Below, one piece after another: positions 37,252-48,890 of a stretch of 64,000 nt of DNA. The translations under genes were made by a program, and so were the position numbers. Under the pieces are notes generated by a model. The model made no database searches. It was given only the letters and a program-made list of their open reading frames with translations, and had not been told where the DNA came from. Each line of letters starts with the position of its first letter. Position 1 is the stretch's first letter. This stretch comes from Bolinopsis microptera (lineage: Eukaryota > Ctenophora > Tentaculata > Lobata > Bolinopsidae): positions 14,356,840 through 14,420,839 of the forward strand of contig NC_087081.1 of the NCBI RefSeq assembly GCF_026151205.1. The letters are read 5' to 3'.

Positions 37252-37340
37252 TTACCTGAGGACCCCAGGCTTTAATGCTGGTAAACAACCGAAATATAAT
37301 AGAGATTAGGCGGAATGACAGGCTGAGCGCGGCCCAGTAA
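37252..37340 (+). mobile_element. 89-bp mini-MITE
   Basis: Same ends and terminal hairpins as the copy at 31989, with a different central linker. It is flanked by AAACTTTC (37244-37251) and AAAATTTC (37341-37348), one mismatch. Confidence 0.75.
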
Positions 37341-37388
37341 AAAATTTCATACTTTTACCCGTCAAAATAAGCCTCATATCGAAATATC

Positions 37389-37410
37389 CCCCCCCCCCCC
37401 CCCCCCCCCC
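37389..37410 (+). repeat. Poly-C tract
   Basis: About 22 C just after the 89-bp mini-MITE, in gene-free sequence. Confidence 0.85.
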
Positions 37411-37859
37411 TTTCTCAACTTCCTACCCCCCTCCTTGTGCTCTCTTCTTTTGGAGCTTCTCGGCTCTCTCATACCCAGCAGACCTTACTGCCACTGGCTG
37501 GCGATATTACTACAGGTTATCGCGTCTACACAGCTTGTTGAACTCCGCGCGCGCTCGTTAGTTCATTACATTTGCACGCTTCAAACATTCCAAGAATGCA
37601 ATTGCATCAGTACGTACCACTTGATACGATTCGGCCAATCAGAGAACAAGAATCCGCAAAGTTAAAGCTGCTTTTAAAAGGCCCAAAATAAGACTTTTTG
37701 CGATAATCCAAAATCTACGTTGTCTTAAATTTTCCTCCTGGGGAGGAAACGTTATTTTTACAAAGCGAACATTTTGTTGAAAACCAGACGTTCCTATTTC
37801 TTTTATTTTTGAAGTTAGGCCCCTACCAATAAGGTTTCTTGGGGATGTGTTATACTTAT

Positions 37860-38085
37860 AACTAGGTGCCGCGCCGCGCACTCGATTATGCTCGATCCTC
37901 GCTTTGCGCTAGATTTGTAGCGCGATGCACTACTGGGTCGCGCGCGCATCAAATAATGCTTCTCGCAATCTTCGGTAGATCGGCGAGATGCACCACTGTG
38001 CCTCACCGAGCTGCGAAGGATTGACATCGTGAATCAACGCTAGATCGGCGAAATGCACTACTGTGGCGCGCCGAGCTGCGATGAA
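37860..38085 (-). repeat. GC-rich repeat with GCGCGACCCAGTAG-type motif
   Basis: Sequence containing GCACTACTGGGTCGCGC, CTTCGGTAGATCGGCGAGAT and GATTGACATCGTGAATC is related, in reverse orientation, to an insert at about 54312-54408. It is probably a decayed nonautonomous DNA element. A partial tandem of the AGATCGGCGA(G/A)ATGCAC segment lies at 37978 and 38042. No gene is visible. Confidence 0.45.
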
Positions 38086-38392
38086 TTAACTGTTGACATG
38101 ATCGTCAATTAAGACTAAGAGGCTATAAGGATACAATTTTGACTTCCAATTAACGTCTAGATGCTACACGTGTGCTTAACACTTTCCTCAATCCTAGCTT
38201 ACTGATTGCTGAATGATAGAGTTACAAAAAACTTTCCGAAAAAGTTGGGGTATTATATCTGATAGTGATATCCAATCATGTCAAACACTTTTTACTTTAC
38301 TTAGCTTAGCTCATACCAGTCTTTTACTCCATTTTCATTACTATATCAACTCCGATATCCACCAAGTTTTTCGGAAAGTTTTAACATTTAAG

Positions 38393-38417
38393 GGGGGGGG
38401 GGGGGGGGGGGGGGGGG
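38393..38417 (+). repeat. Poly-G tract
   Basis: About 25 G in a gene-free stretch. Confidence 0.88.
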
Positions 38418-38537
38418 TTCACCCTGATTTTTTGTGAAACTTGTTTTCGAGATAGCAGTTGACCAACAAACTAGGACCGGTGACCAAACTTTTGAGGGGG
38501 TCCCGGACCCCAACCGCCAAACGGTGCCCGCGGGGCC

Positions 38538-38583
38538 AAATTCTGAATATGCCCGGAAAATTTTCCGGGCATATTCAGAATTT
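38538..38583. repeat. 46-bp perfect palindrome
   Basis: AAATTCTGAATATGCCCGGAAAA is followed directly by its inverse, centred at 38560/38561. It could form a hairpin with no loop or be a relic of two element ends. A second foldback of about 20-bp arms (AAACTAAACTTGCTTGG) lies at about 38870-38915. Confidence 0.9.
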
Positions 38584-38933
38584 AAAACATAAAAGTTTGA
38601 TTAGAAGGTCCTTAAGAATTTTCAAATGATCTCATTGTGACAAAATAATACGACGAAAATCAATAAATTTCGTCGAATTAAACGACTCTTAGTCTTACAC
38701 TTACTGAAAGTGACATGAAGCTCCGAAAGCTGTGCGTTATTATATAAATATGGTACCTACTACCTAGCTAGCTAGGTGCGAAACTCACTGATTATATTCC
38801 AAAAAGGTATGACAAAATTGGTACTGTGAAAAAGCTCACACTCTATAACTAACTATAAGTATAAAAAACAAACTAAACTTGCTTGGGTTTTAAAAATCCA
38901 AGCAAGTTTAGTTTTATTGTGCACCTCCTAACC

Positions 38934-39012
38934 TTACTGGGCGGCGCTCAGCCTGTCATTCCGCCGAATCTCTATATGTTTATGAAAATTATAGCCTGGG
39001 GTCCCCAGGTAA
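38934..39012 (-). mobile_element. 79-bp mini-MITE, inverted
   Basis: TTACTGGGCGGCGCTCAGCC to CCCCAGGTAA, the reverse orientation of the copy at 31989. It is flanked by CTCCTAAC (38925-38932) and CTCCTAGC (39013-39020). Confidence 0.75.
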
Positions 39013-39205
39013 CTCCTAGCTAACCATAAAAATCTTTAAACGCAAACGGCCGTAATTTCCTGACGATTGGTTTAAACTTGTATCGCTTTGTTGTGGTACT
39101 GCCTCAGTGCCTCTTTTTAACTATTTGAGAGTTTAAGGAACCACCGTACCCGGAAGAACTGTACTAACCACAAACTTTTCATAATTACTCACTCTTTTAA
39201 TTGTT

Positions 39206-39535
39206 ACATTGAACGATTGTTATGTCTGAATGGTGATTTTTAATCTATTGAACAAAAGTTCAGATTTTACTCTTCTGTTAAGCGTTTAGCATGGACTCTA
39301 GCACCCTCTCCCTACAAACGACCTCATATCTCGGTCTGAAGCTTTAAACCTCGTTGACTTGCCTCAGCAGTCCATCATAGCACAGTCGACCTGTCCTTTA
39401 TTGTGTGATCATCAAGTTACCAAATGTAATCATTCATTATTCATATAATTGGATTATTAGACAAAACGTCAACGACGGATGTCGCATGTTAGTCTGATAA
39501 CTTAATGTAACCAAAATAGTGATACAGTAACAAAA
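39206..39535 (+). mobile_element. Third, decayed interior fragment of the ankyrin transposon
   Basis: About 39206-39467 matches 20428-20695 of the first transposon (GTTCAGATTTTAC, CAGTCGACCTGTCCT, ATCATCAAGTTACCAAAT). It is followed directly by a piece matching about 20353-20400 (GTCAACGACGGATGTCGCAT), which lies upstream of it in the parent. The order is therefore permuted, as if from a tandem or circular copy. No terminal repeats are present. It ends at the left border of the duplicated host block. Confidence 0.75.
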
Positions 39536-39625
39536 ACTTTACTTTCGGTAGGCATTATGTAGTATTAATTAACTCAACAGAAACCAATGAAAACTTGTTT
39601 AAGTAAAGCAATCTCACTTCCTCAG

Positions 39626-40252
39626 AGATGCTCGTTTGTGAACCCCCAAATGGTGGCAGCTAGAGAGTATTTGGAAATTCATGAGTTTCAGTTTCTTGCT
39701 CTCATGGCAATAGGTAAGTCACGTGAGCAGGTTAGTGACGTCACGTGAGTAGGTTAGTGACGGCACGTGAGCAGGTTAGTGACGTCACGTGAGCAGGTTA
39801 GTGACGTCACGTGAGTAGGTTAGTGACGGCACGTGAGTAGGTTAGTGACGTCACGTGAGTAGGTTAGTGACGTCACGTGAGTAGGTTAGTGACGTCACGT
39901 GAGTAGGTTAGTGACGTCACGTGAGTAGGTTAGTGACGTCACGTGAGTAGGTTAGTGACGTCACGTGAGTAGGTTAGTGACTTTACGTGTGTTGCAGCTG
40001 CCAACGAGGTGTTATAAATGAATTAATCAAAATTGAATTATAATGGGGGTCGAATTCCGTTAATGACCTTCAAAGGAAACTGAAGTTCAGACATTCGAAG
40101 AAAACAAAATTTTTTCGAAGAAAAAAAATTTCAATTCTACATTCACACCCTTCTCCCCAGGTATCGTTACCATGCTTTTCGGTGTTATTCGATACAACTC
40201 TGCTAAACGGTCAGTCAGCCAACGGTTAATCCTCCCTCCTTACAACATGTAG
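39626..40252 (+). pseudogene. NDFIP: Partial NDFIP duplicate (exons 4 and 5 only)
   Basis: Exon 4 (39626-39713) and exon 5 (40161-40252) are intact with splice sites, but exons 1-3 lie outside the duplicated block. With no start codon, PPxY N-terminus or first two membrane segments, it cannot make a working adaptor alone. Its compact 447-bp intron shows the ancestral size before the transposon entered the other copy. Confidence 0.88.
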
Positions 40253-41564
40253 TACAACACATAGTACAACATGTAGTACAACACTACAACATATAGACTT
40301 CAATGTTGAACTTATATTGTATCCCCAATGTCCTGTAATATTATGTTATCGCTTTTTTTGGTGGATTTTTTGTTCAATTTGTCGCTCTGCGTGAAGACTG
40401 TCCATCTTCTTTGCTTGTTATGAGTTTACCATTATTATTCTCTCTTGTGATAAGGAACCATTCACATATTACGTCAGATTTTTTGCCCTTTTCAGACCCC
40501 TTTTGACAGAAATTTACCGTCAATGCATTTCGAGACCCCTCTCCAGCTCCCCGAATACTGAGGTAATATGTGATCCCTCCCTCCCTAAGTAGTTTAACAA
40601 GTAGAAACTGGACAAGAGCTAGAGTATAATAATATTGTCAATATCACCTGCATGACCAGATAACTACATGATTTATCATCTGCTTGTAATTTATTTTGGG
40701 CGAAAAGAACTATTAATTGCAGATTTAATTACCACTACTATGATTTGTTGATTGATCGCCAGTTTCAGGACGGATCGTTTGTTAAAAAAGTTTTAGTAAA
40801 ATAGTCATTTAATATTATCAATTATTTGTCTCATATGTATAATATTAAAATAAATATTTCAGTATCATCATTTAAAATGTTCTGTACCTAAAAAATGTTA
40901 TGCTACATTCCTTTTTTTACTTGCAAGTCTCCAACGGCGTTGTTGGATGTAACCTAGTTTTTACGAAAATTGCTAAAATCGAATGAAGTGGTTTTATTGT
41001 GAGAAGTTTAAACCTTAGGTCATTATACATCCCAATTCATCTAAATCCATCTGATCTCACAAAATAGAATCTGATAATTGCTTAATACTCGTGAATAGTA
41101 AAATTGTGCTTTTTATATTGACCGATTTTGCTGAGAGGTTACGTCTGTTTCATCTCATTAATTTAATTCGACTTCAGCCATGATAGTCCCAGGAATGACC
41201 GACTTATTTTCGGTGATTGATTTCCCGACTCCATAGTTACCATGATTCACAAACTTCTTTATGAACGCAGTCTCAACGAACTTATAGGTACTGACCATTT
41301 TATTCAAAAATACCAGTGTTTCCATCACTTAGTTTCTTCCAAAGCTTAATCCAGATAAATTCACTCCTGAAATGACCTCTGCTTTATGATTCCTCTAAGT
41401 GATCGCTTATCAATTTCCCCACCCCAGGCAATAAGAGCCGGCTCCAGAAGGAATGTATCAGTAGTCTGGGTTTTATCAAGAGGTTTGGACTTCACACCGA
41501 GTTGCAGTGTCATGATGGGTGTTAACTCACTCTCCTTCAACCACACAGGTATTATACACTACAT

Positions 41565-42240
41565 CACGTGACCCTTATCTAACCACGTGACCCTTATCTA
41601 ACCTCGTGACCCTTATCTAACCACGTGACCCTTATATAACCACGTGACCCTTATCTAACCTCGTGACCCTTATCTAACCACGTGACCCTTATCTAACCAC
41701 GTGACCCTTATCTAACCACGTGACCCTTATCTAACCACGTGACCCTTATCTAACCTCGTGACCCTTATCTAACCACGTGACCCTTTTCTAACCACGTGAC
41801 CCTTATCTAACCACGTGACCCTTATCCAACCACGTGGCCCTTATCTAACCTCGTGACCCTTATCCAACCACGTGACCCTTTTCTAACCACGTGACCCTTT
41901 TCTAACCACGTGACCCTTATCCAACCACGTGACCCTTATCTAACCACGTGACCCTTATCCAACCACGTGACCCTTATCTAACCTCGTGACCCTTATCCAA
42001 CCACGTGACCCTTATCTAACCACGTGACCCTTTTCTAACCACGTGACCCTTATCTAACCACGTGACCCTTATCCAACCACGTAACCCTTATCTAACCTCG
42101 TGACCCTTATCCAACCACGTGACCCTTTTCTAACCACGTGACCCTTTTCTAACCACGTGACCCTTATCTAACCACGTGACCCTTATCTAACCTGGTGACC
42201 CTTATCTAACCACGTTACCCTTATCTAACCACGTGACCCC
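41565..42240 (+). repeat. 19-bp E-box minisatellite, expanded copy, about 35 units
   Basis: Same unit as at 24875-25360, with ten more copies and additional variants. It fills the homologous intron of the DCAF8 duplicate. Confidence 0.96.
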
Positions 42241-42707
42241 AGTTTAACCTCAGGGGACAGAGTGATTAGTGGAAGTGATGACACGTGCATCTGTATGACA
42301 GATATTGTGGAGGGTAAAACTATTCTTACTCACAGAACGGGACACTTTAGCAATATCTTCCAGACAAAATATGTGAGTTTGTGTTCTGGCGTACCCCCTT
42401 ATCAATCTGTCATGACGTATTTACTCTGTGATGACGTCATCATTATGTTATGACGTCATCACTTTTCCAGGTGCCTAATGTAGAGAACGAGATGGTATCA
42501 GCAGCACGTGACGGCAGTGTAAGACACTACCACATCAGTTCAGGGGACCGGGTAACAGAGCGGGAACTTACTAAGCACTCCGGAGCAACTCACAAGCTAT
42601 GTGTCAACAACAGGTTTGCTCCTTGACCAATTTTTTAAAATTTTTGTTCAATTTTGAAAATCTTGAACTATTTTTGGTTGGGCTATTTTTGGTTGGGCTA
42701 TTTCCCC

Positions 42708-42763
<56 letters not shown>

Positions 42764-44510
42764 AGATTGCTGATCAAAATTACAAAACAGCATACAGATT
42801 TACTGCGCACCGATTTATCATAAACGGCAAACCCCGATTTCCTTACCCCAAATGGGACTAAACATGCATTATCATACATGATAATGTAAACAATAAAATT
42901 TAATGTAAACAATAAAAACCCCGATTTACCGCGGCTTTTGCTGTCCTTTTAAATTACGTGTCATTCCAATTTTAAGAATAGACCGTGTAAAATCGAGACA
43001 AACAATTGGCGACCAAACTTTGAAAAAGAAAATACTGAACCCCTGTCTGTTATACATAAAAAATAAAAGTTACGCCTCGTGCTTCCCTGCAGAAACGAAG
43101 TGCTGAGTGCAGGCGAGGATGGCTGTGTTGCACAGACGGACATGCGGACAGACAAGAGTAATGTGATTGTTGAGCAAGACAAAGCATTGTACTCTATTGA
43201 TACGGACTACAATAACTACATCATACTCTCTGGGGTTTGTGGGCTGGGAAAATGGGCAGTTCTTATGAAAAATATGGCAAAAATCTAGAGTATTTGTTTC
43301 TTCGGGCTTTGGTGTTTAGGGTTGTTAAAGTGCGCGGCTACATATACTGGTAAGGTTAAAAGCAGCTGTCGACTGGTACAATACTATGATGTCATGGTAT
43401 GATGTCATGGTAAAATATCATGACGTCATCATCGCAGGTTTCAACGGAGACTTGGTTACACGACCTCAGAAACCCAGCTACCCCGGCTCTCATCTACAAT
43501 CCACTCTCGCAAGAAGAGGACAGTGACAATGAGACTGAGGATCACGCTGAGTTAGACACCGGAACCTGCTGCAAGTTCAATTACAACGGTCAGTTTTTAC
43601 ATTACACGTTCAAATATATCGGTCAGTTTAAATAATAAGTTCAATTACAACGGTCAGTTTTTACATTACACGTTCAAATATATCGGTCAGTTTAAATAAT
43701 AAGTTCAATTACATCGTTCAGTTTCAATTACAAGTTCAATTACAACAGTCAGTTTAAATTACAATGGTCAGTTTTTCACGTTCACCTCTAACAATATCAC
43801 ATTATTCAGGGAGCTCAGTAGAACAATAACAACCACCAAAACACTTTACATCTTACGCTTCGCAATATCACGTGCCCACCTGATGTCAGGGACCTTGTCA
43901 CGTTATGACCTAATATGGTCATATTCACCACCTCAGGAAGTTCACTGATAGTAAGTTACAACAACGACACGATATATCTGTACAACACGCACGATAACAC
44001 GGAGTACAAGCACAAGTACACGGGACACCGAAATCATGACACAGTTAAAGGAGTCAACTTCTACGGGCTCAACTCTGAGTATGTCATGTCAGGTTAGTTA
44101 CACTTCGGGGAGACTCTTGCATTTTAGTTTTACTGATTATCTTGATTTATAATGAGTTTTACATATGTTTGTTTGTTTGTTTGTTTATAGAACCCGTCCC
44201 CAATCTCGTATCGGAAAATGACTAAACTCAGGTCTGAGTGTGAATACGGGTGGTACCTGCATATCATCTTGAATCTAAGTTGTGTTAATTGTGACTTTAG
44301 GACATGTAAATTTTGCCCAAATTAATAATTCGATACTAATTGATATTGTATAGGCAGTGATTGCGGGCATATATTTCTGTGGAACACAACAACAGAGGAC
44401 ATAGTACAGTGTCTAGTAGGGGAGGAGGATGGTATAGTTAACGTCCTCGAGTTTAACCCTTACAGGTGTGTATTATGTTAATAAAATCAAGTAATAGAGC
44501 ATCTGAATAA

Positions 44511-45298
44511 CTACCATTCCTACCATTCTTAACATTCCTACCATTCCTAACATTCCTACCATTCCTACAATTCCTAACATTCCTAACATTCCTAACATTC
44601 CCACCATTCCTAACATTCCCACCATTCCTAACATTCCTACCATTTCTAATATTCCTAACATTCCTCCATTCCTAATATTCCTAACATTCCTAATATCCTA
44701 CCATTCTTAACATTCCTACCATTCCTAATATTCCTACCATTCCTAACATTCCTACCATTCCTAACATTCCTACCATTCCTAATATTCCTACCATTCCTCA
44801 AATTCCTACCATTCCTAAAATTTCTAATATTCCTACCATTCCTACCATTCCTAATATTCCTACCATTCCTAACATTTCTACCATTCCTAACATTCCTAAC
44901 ATTTCTAATATTCCTACCATTCCTTACATTCCTAACATTGCTAATATTCCTAACATTTATAATATTCCTACCATTCCTAATATTCCTAACATTCCTAATA
45001 TTCCTACCATTCCTACCATTCCTAACATTTCTAATATTCCTACCATTCCTGCCATTCCTAATATTCATACCATTCCTAACATTCCTAATATTCCTAACAT
45101 TTATAATATTCCTACCATTCCTACCATTCCTACCATTCCTACCATTCCTAACATTTCTAATATTCCTACCATTCCTGCCATTCCTAATATTCATACCATT
45201 CCTAACATTCCTAATATTCCTAACATTTATAATATTCCTAACATTCCTCCATTCCTAATATTCCTAACATTCCTAATATTCCTACCATTCCTCCATTT
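44511..45298 (+). repeat. CATTCC minisatellite, duplicate copy
   Basis: Homologous to 27589-28384. It differs by one CATTCCTAC-type unit, so it is far more stable than the 19-bp and 22-bp arrays. Confidence 0.95.
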
Positions 45299-45556
45299 CA
45301 GTCCGATGATAGCGAGTTCTGGTTTAGAGCATTGTGTTAAGATCTGGACTCCTAATCTGGAAGATGAAACTCAGCTGAGTAATCTTAGTGAGATCGTGGA
45401 GAAGAATGCGTCACGTGACTCCCTGTCACATGATGTTCTCACCATCTTCTTATCGGTATGTACTGTATTTTATCGCTATGTGCCTGGTATAACAATAGTT
45501 ATCTCCCTCCTAGTTATTGCACCCCTATTTAATGCATTATATTAGCGTAAACAAAA

Positions 45557-46273
45557 GTGGTCATTTGGAAAGATACATCGCAGCACCCACTCCCAGAGAA
45601 TAGGACCATAGATATAACTGTCGATGGAAACTCTGCAAAGCAGGTCGCTCAATTCACTTATTTGGGTGCCAAAATTCCATCAGATGGCAAGATTGATAAA
45701 GAAATAAGTGTCAGGATTGGAAAAGCAACCGGCGCTTTTAACCAACTCAACAACATTTGGAAGAATAAGAACATAGGCATTAACAACAAAGTGCGAATCT
45801 ACATCGCAGCTGTTCTTACCATTCTGACCTATGGATGTGAGATATGGAACACGACTTAAGTGCAGACAAGAAGATTGGAGTCTTTCCATCAGTACTGCTT
45901 AAGAAGAATCCTGAGAGTGAGGTGGTTCCATCGAGTAAGTAATGAGGATGTTTTAAGAAGGGCATCAATAACTGCCCTTGCTGACATAATAACAACAAAA
46001 CGGCTGCGTTGGTTTGGACATGTCAGTAGAATGCCTGAAGATCGGTTGCCCAACTATTTACTTGAATGGAAACCCAAGCATGGGAAGAGATCAAGAGGCA
46101 GGCCTAGGAAGAGCTTAAATGATGTATTCATTGAGGATGCTGAGCAGAGATTGGATCGTAATGGACTCACGATTGATTGTATGAGAAGATTAGCTGCAGA
46201 CCGAAAGGGATGTAGAAATGTTACCCGCCGAAGTTGTATAATACAAAGTAATGACGCAGTCGACGCAGACTAA
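45557..46273 (+). mobile_element. Truncated LINE 3' end, duplicate copy
   Basis: Carries the same in-frame TAA as the fragment at 28643-29359 and differs by one visible change (GGGAAGAGATC against GGGAGGAGATC). It was copied with the host block. Confidence 0.88.
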
Positions 46274-47064
46274 TCCTTTTGGATGGAGATCTCGCCATGT
46301 AACATGTATAATGTATATAAACAAGAGTAAGATAACAACTTTTACATTATGGACAGTTACACACTGATCATGAGAGAATGTATTTTATCGGTATGTGCCT
46401 GGTGTGTAACCGGTATGATCTCAGGCATATTGTTATTATGCAAGTGGTTTCTATTTTGTGCATCGACTAGATTTAGAGGTTATACACTAATAAAGTTTAA
46501 ATTTCATCGTAGTATTTACGCGACAACTTTAGTTATGCCTGGATAATAATTGATAGAACCATCTCAATAGTTCTATAGTTGTAATAAAACACCAAAACGA
46601 ATAAATGTTGGAAATGGATGCCGCTACTTATCTTAAATTTAATTAATTCTTTAAGCTATAAAAAATACTTTTGACGAGCCAAAGAAAGTTTTCCAACTTT
46701 TGCGATCATATTCTAAATATTTTAATTATTCTAATAAACTTAGATTTTTTGTTTCAGAGAATGAGCGGTGAGGAATTACAGAACAGCTGTCGACAGAGTT
46801 GAAATATTTAATCACCGAATTATTACTGATTACAACTAGTAAATAACTAAAAATTAGTTCAGAATATGGGAGTTGAGGAGTGAGGACACGTGGTTTGTAC
46901 GTGGTTTGCACGTGGTTTGCACGTGGTTTGCACGTGGTTTGCACGTGGTTTACTGGCTGATGAAGGGATTGTGTTGTTGATATTTTCACTATCAGAAATA
47001 ACTTAATAGAGAATAGCCAGAGTTCTTTGGCCGGGCTTGTTTTGCTTACGGGAATCTATAGTAA

Positions 47065-47234
47065 GGGGTCGTTCACATATTACGTAATCATTTTTTGGAA
47101 CATTTTAACCCCCCCCCCCCCCCCCCCCCTCCGTAATCAGTTTTACACATAGCTATTGTGTCAAAATTACACTAGCGTAATCATTCGGAAACCCCCTTCC
47201 CCCTCAGCTGATTACGTAATATGTGAACGACCCC
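47065..47234 (-). mobile_element. PIF/Harbinger-like MITE, duplicate copy
   Basis: Flanked by TAA on both sides (47062-47064 and 47235-47237). Same insertion as 30140-30302, with a longer poly-C run. Confidence 0.88.
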
Positions 47235-47627
47235 TAATTAATGCAAATATACAAATAATACGAATGATGCTGAATGATAATAAGATTAACAATAAATTGT
47301 AATAATGTACAATTATTGAGGTAGGACTTATACTCAGCAGTGTTTAATCTAAACATGCCACAAATTAACTTAAATAATAGGTAAGGACTTGAAAGATATG
47401 CTTGAAAACATATCGTTAATGCCTGTGGAAGAGTAATCTGTAGTATACTTATATCTAAAGATCGAACACCGATTATGACCAAAAGAATTACGGGATCTTT
47501 AACATGTTACGCTTAAGGGTGAAGAGGGTTTGGAAATCGTTATTCTATTTATTTCCACACAACTTTAAGTGTATTATTGCTGATCACGGAGGGGATTACA
47601 AATGGTCAACATCTGTCACGTCATGTA

Positions 47628-47890
47628 ATAACCCAGGTAATCAAGATCAAACCGTTAGATATGTTATCTGAATCATCATTCAACTTTAACCTCTTAAATT
47701 TAGATTTATGGACAGCCCAAGGAATCGTTCGCGGTTCGCATATTATAAGTATATAAATTATTTATATACTTATAATATGCGAACCGCGAACGATTCCTTG
47801 GGCTGTCCATAAATCTAAATTTAAGAGGTTAAAGTTGAATGATGATTCAGATAACATATCTAACGGTTTGATCTTGATTACCTGGGTTAT
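47628..47890. repeat. 263-bp palindrome present only in copy B
   Basis: ATAACCCAGGTAATCAAGAT runs into its own inverse around a centre at 47759, with about 131-bp arms that I find perfectly matched. The homologous site in copy A (about 30690-30855) has only one arm plus a 30-bp segment missing here. The palindrome therefore arose after the duplication. Confidence 0.95.
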
Positions 47891-48142
47891 GCTTAACGTT
47901 GTAGGTTTTTTGGAGGTCTTAAACATTAATCTGAAGGTAATATGTTGTTTTAAAAGAATTTTGTCGCTATCAAAATCACCTTAATTGATTTTTGGTGATC
48001 TTATAATTGAAACCCGCCGCTTTTTGAGTTTTTCAGTGGGTGCCAAATTTAAAATAATTTTGTCTTATTTGCTGTAAAAATTGTTTTTATGTAATTTATA
48101 ATTTTTAAATGTTTATTTTATTTGTAATTGTATGGCCATTTG

Positions 48143-48250
48143 TTGTCATACGTTGTATGACCCGCCGCGCACGAAGTGCGCGGCTCCCCCTGTATCGTCG
48201 AAGACTATAGCATATAGTGAAGCGACCGTGGGGGTCACCACGTGATACAA
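48143..48250 (+). mobile_element. 108-bp insertion with 8-bp target duplication
   Basis: Absent from copy A and flanked by GCCATTTG (48135-48142 and 48251-48258). The ends TTGTCATACG and CGTGATACAA are weakly inverted. The interior has a CCGCGCACGAAGTGCGCGG hairpin. It is a tiny nonautonomous element; no coding capacity. Confidence 0.85.
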
Positions 48251-48474
48251 GCCATTTGCACAATATCAAAAAATATGATTTTAAATAGCAGCACAACTTA
48301 GACAAACTCAAAACTGAGAATAGCATGCGATTTCATTTCTGAGGAACTCACCAGCGCGCGGTCTTATTGGTCGTAATGTCATACTCATCAGTCATGTGAT
48401 AGAATTAGAGTATCATGTTTGTCTGAGAGTCTGATCAGTAATGATCACGGTCCAGTTAATTCCAGCGTGAAATA

Positions 48475-48890
48475 CAGTGGTCGACCGGGGCCCCGGCCAA
48501 AATTTGGCAATTCGCCGGGAGTAATCAGTAAACCCCGACCAATGAATTTAACACCGGCCAAAAACCATGCATTTGCCGGGGGAACAGCCGGGGATTTCAA
48601 AAATGATATTGGCACATTTTTGAAAAAAGTCAAACACAATTTAATGGTAATTTTGAGATTTCAAAGTTTAAAAAGTTATTGTCTACGTTGGGTACGTTTA
48701 AATATAGAAAATACAACATACGGCTTAAATTAAACTATGGCTAGTAAAATAAAAACCGTGGTTCTTCCTCAGTATCAGACTTTTCAATTAATCGTCTCCG
48801 AGAAATTTGTGATAAAACATACGTAGAAACTAGAAAATGAAAATACTGCAGCTAAAACTACGGCTCAACGTAAACTACAGAGCCTAACAT
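48475..48890 (+). repeat. CCGGGGCC-rich repeat interrupted by the second transposon
   Basis: CAGTGGTCGACCGGGGCCCC and related motifs lie here, and similar GGCCCCGGC motifs lie at 53866-53940 beyond the second transposon. The transposon may have entered an older GC-ended element. A similar motif cluster is at 32400-32505. No gene is visible. Confidence 0.35.

Larger units (their letters stand above)
41401..46802 (+). pseudogene. DCAF8: Duplicated DCAF8, disrupted by a 2-bp deletion
   Basis: The exons correspond to 41428-41548, 42254-42372, 42471-42613, 43093-43234, 43438-43588, 43937-44092, 44354-44465, 45302-45455 and 46758-46802. The first lacks a GT relative to the other copy (GATGGGTGTTAACTC against GATGGGTGTGTTAACTC), so the frame meets TAA directly after DG-C in the CHDGCVN motif. 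Splice sites of the other exons are kept, and few replacements are seen (for example D to N in the acidic loop). It looks recently dead. A shorter product from an internal ATG cannot be excluded. Confidence 0.85.
39535..48337 (+). repeat. Segmental duplication, copy B
   Basis: Near-identical to copy A without the 6.6-kb transposon. Differences include the 22-bp array (about 12 against 23 copies), the 19-bp array (35 against 25), a longer poly-C, a 2-bp deletion in a DCAF8 exon, a 263-bp palindrome at 47628 and a 108-bp insertion at 48143. Confidence 0.93.
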
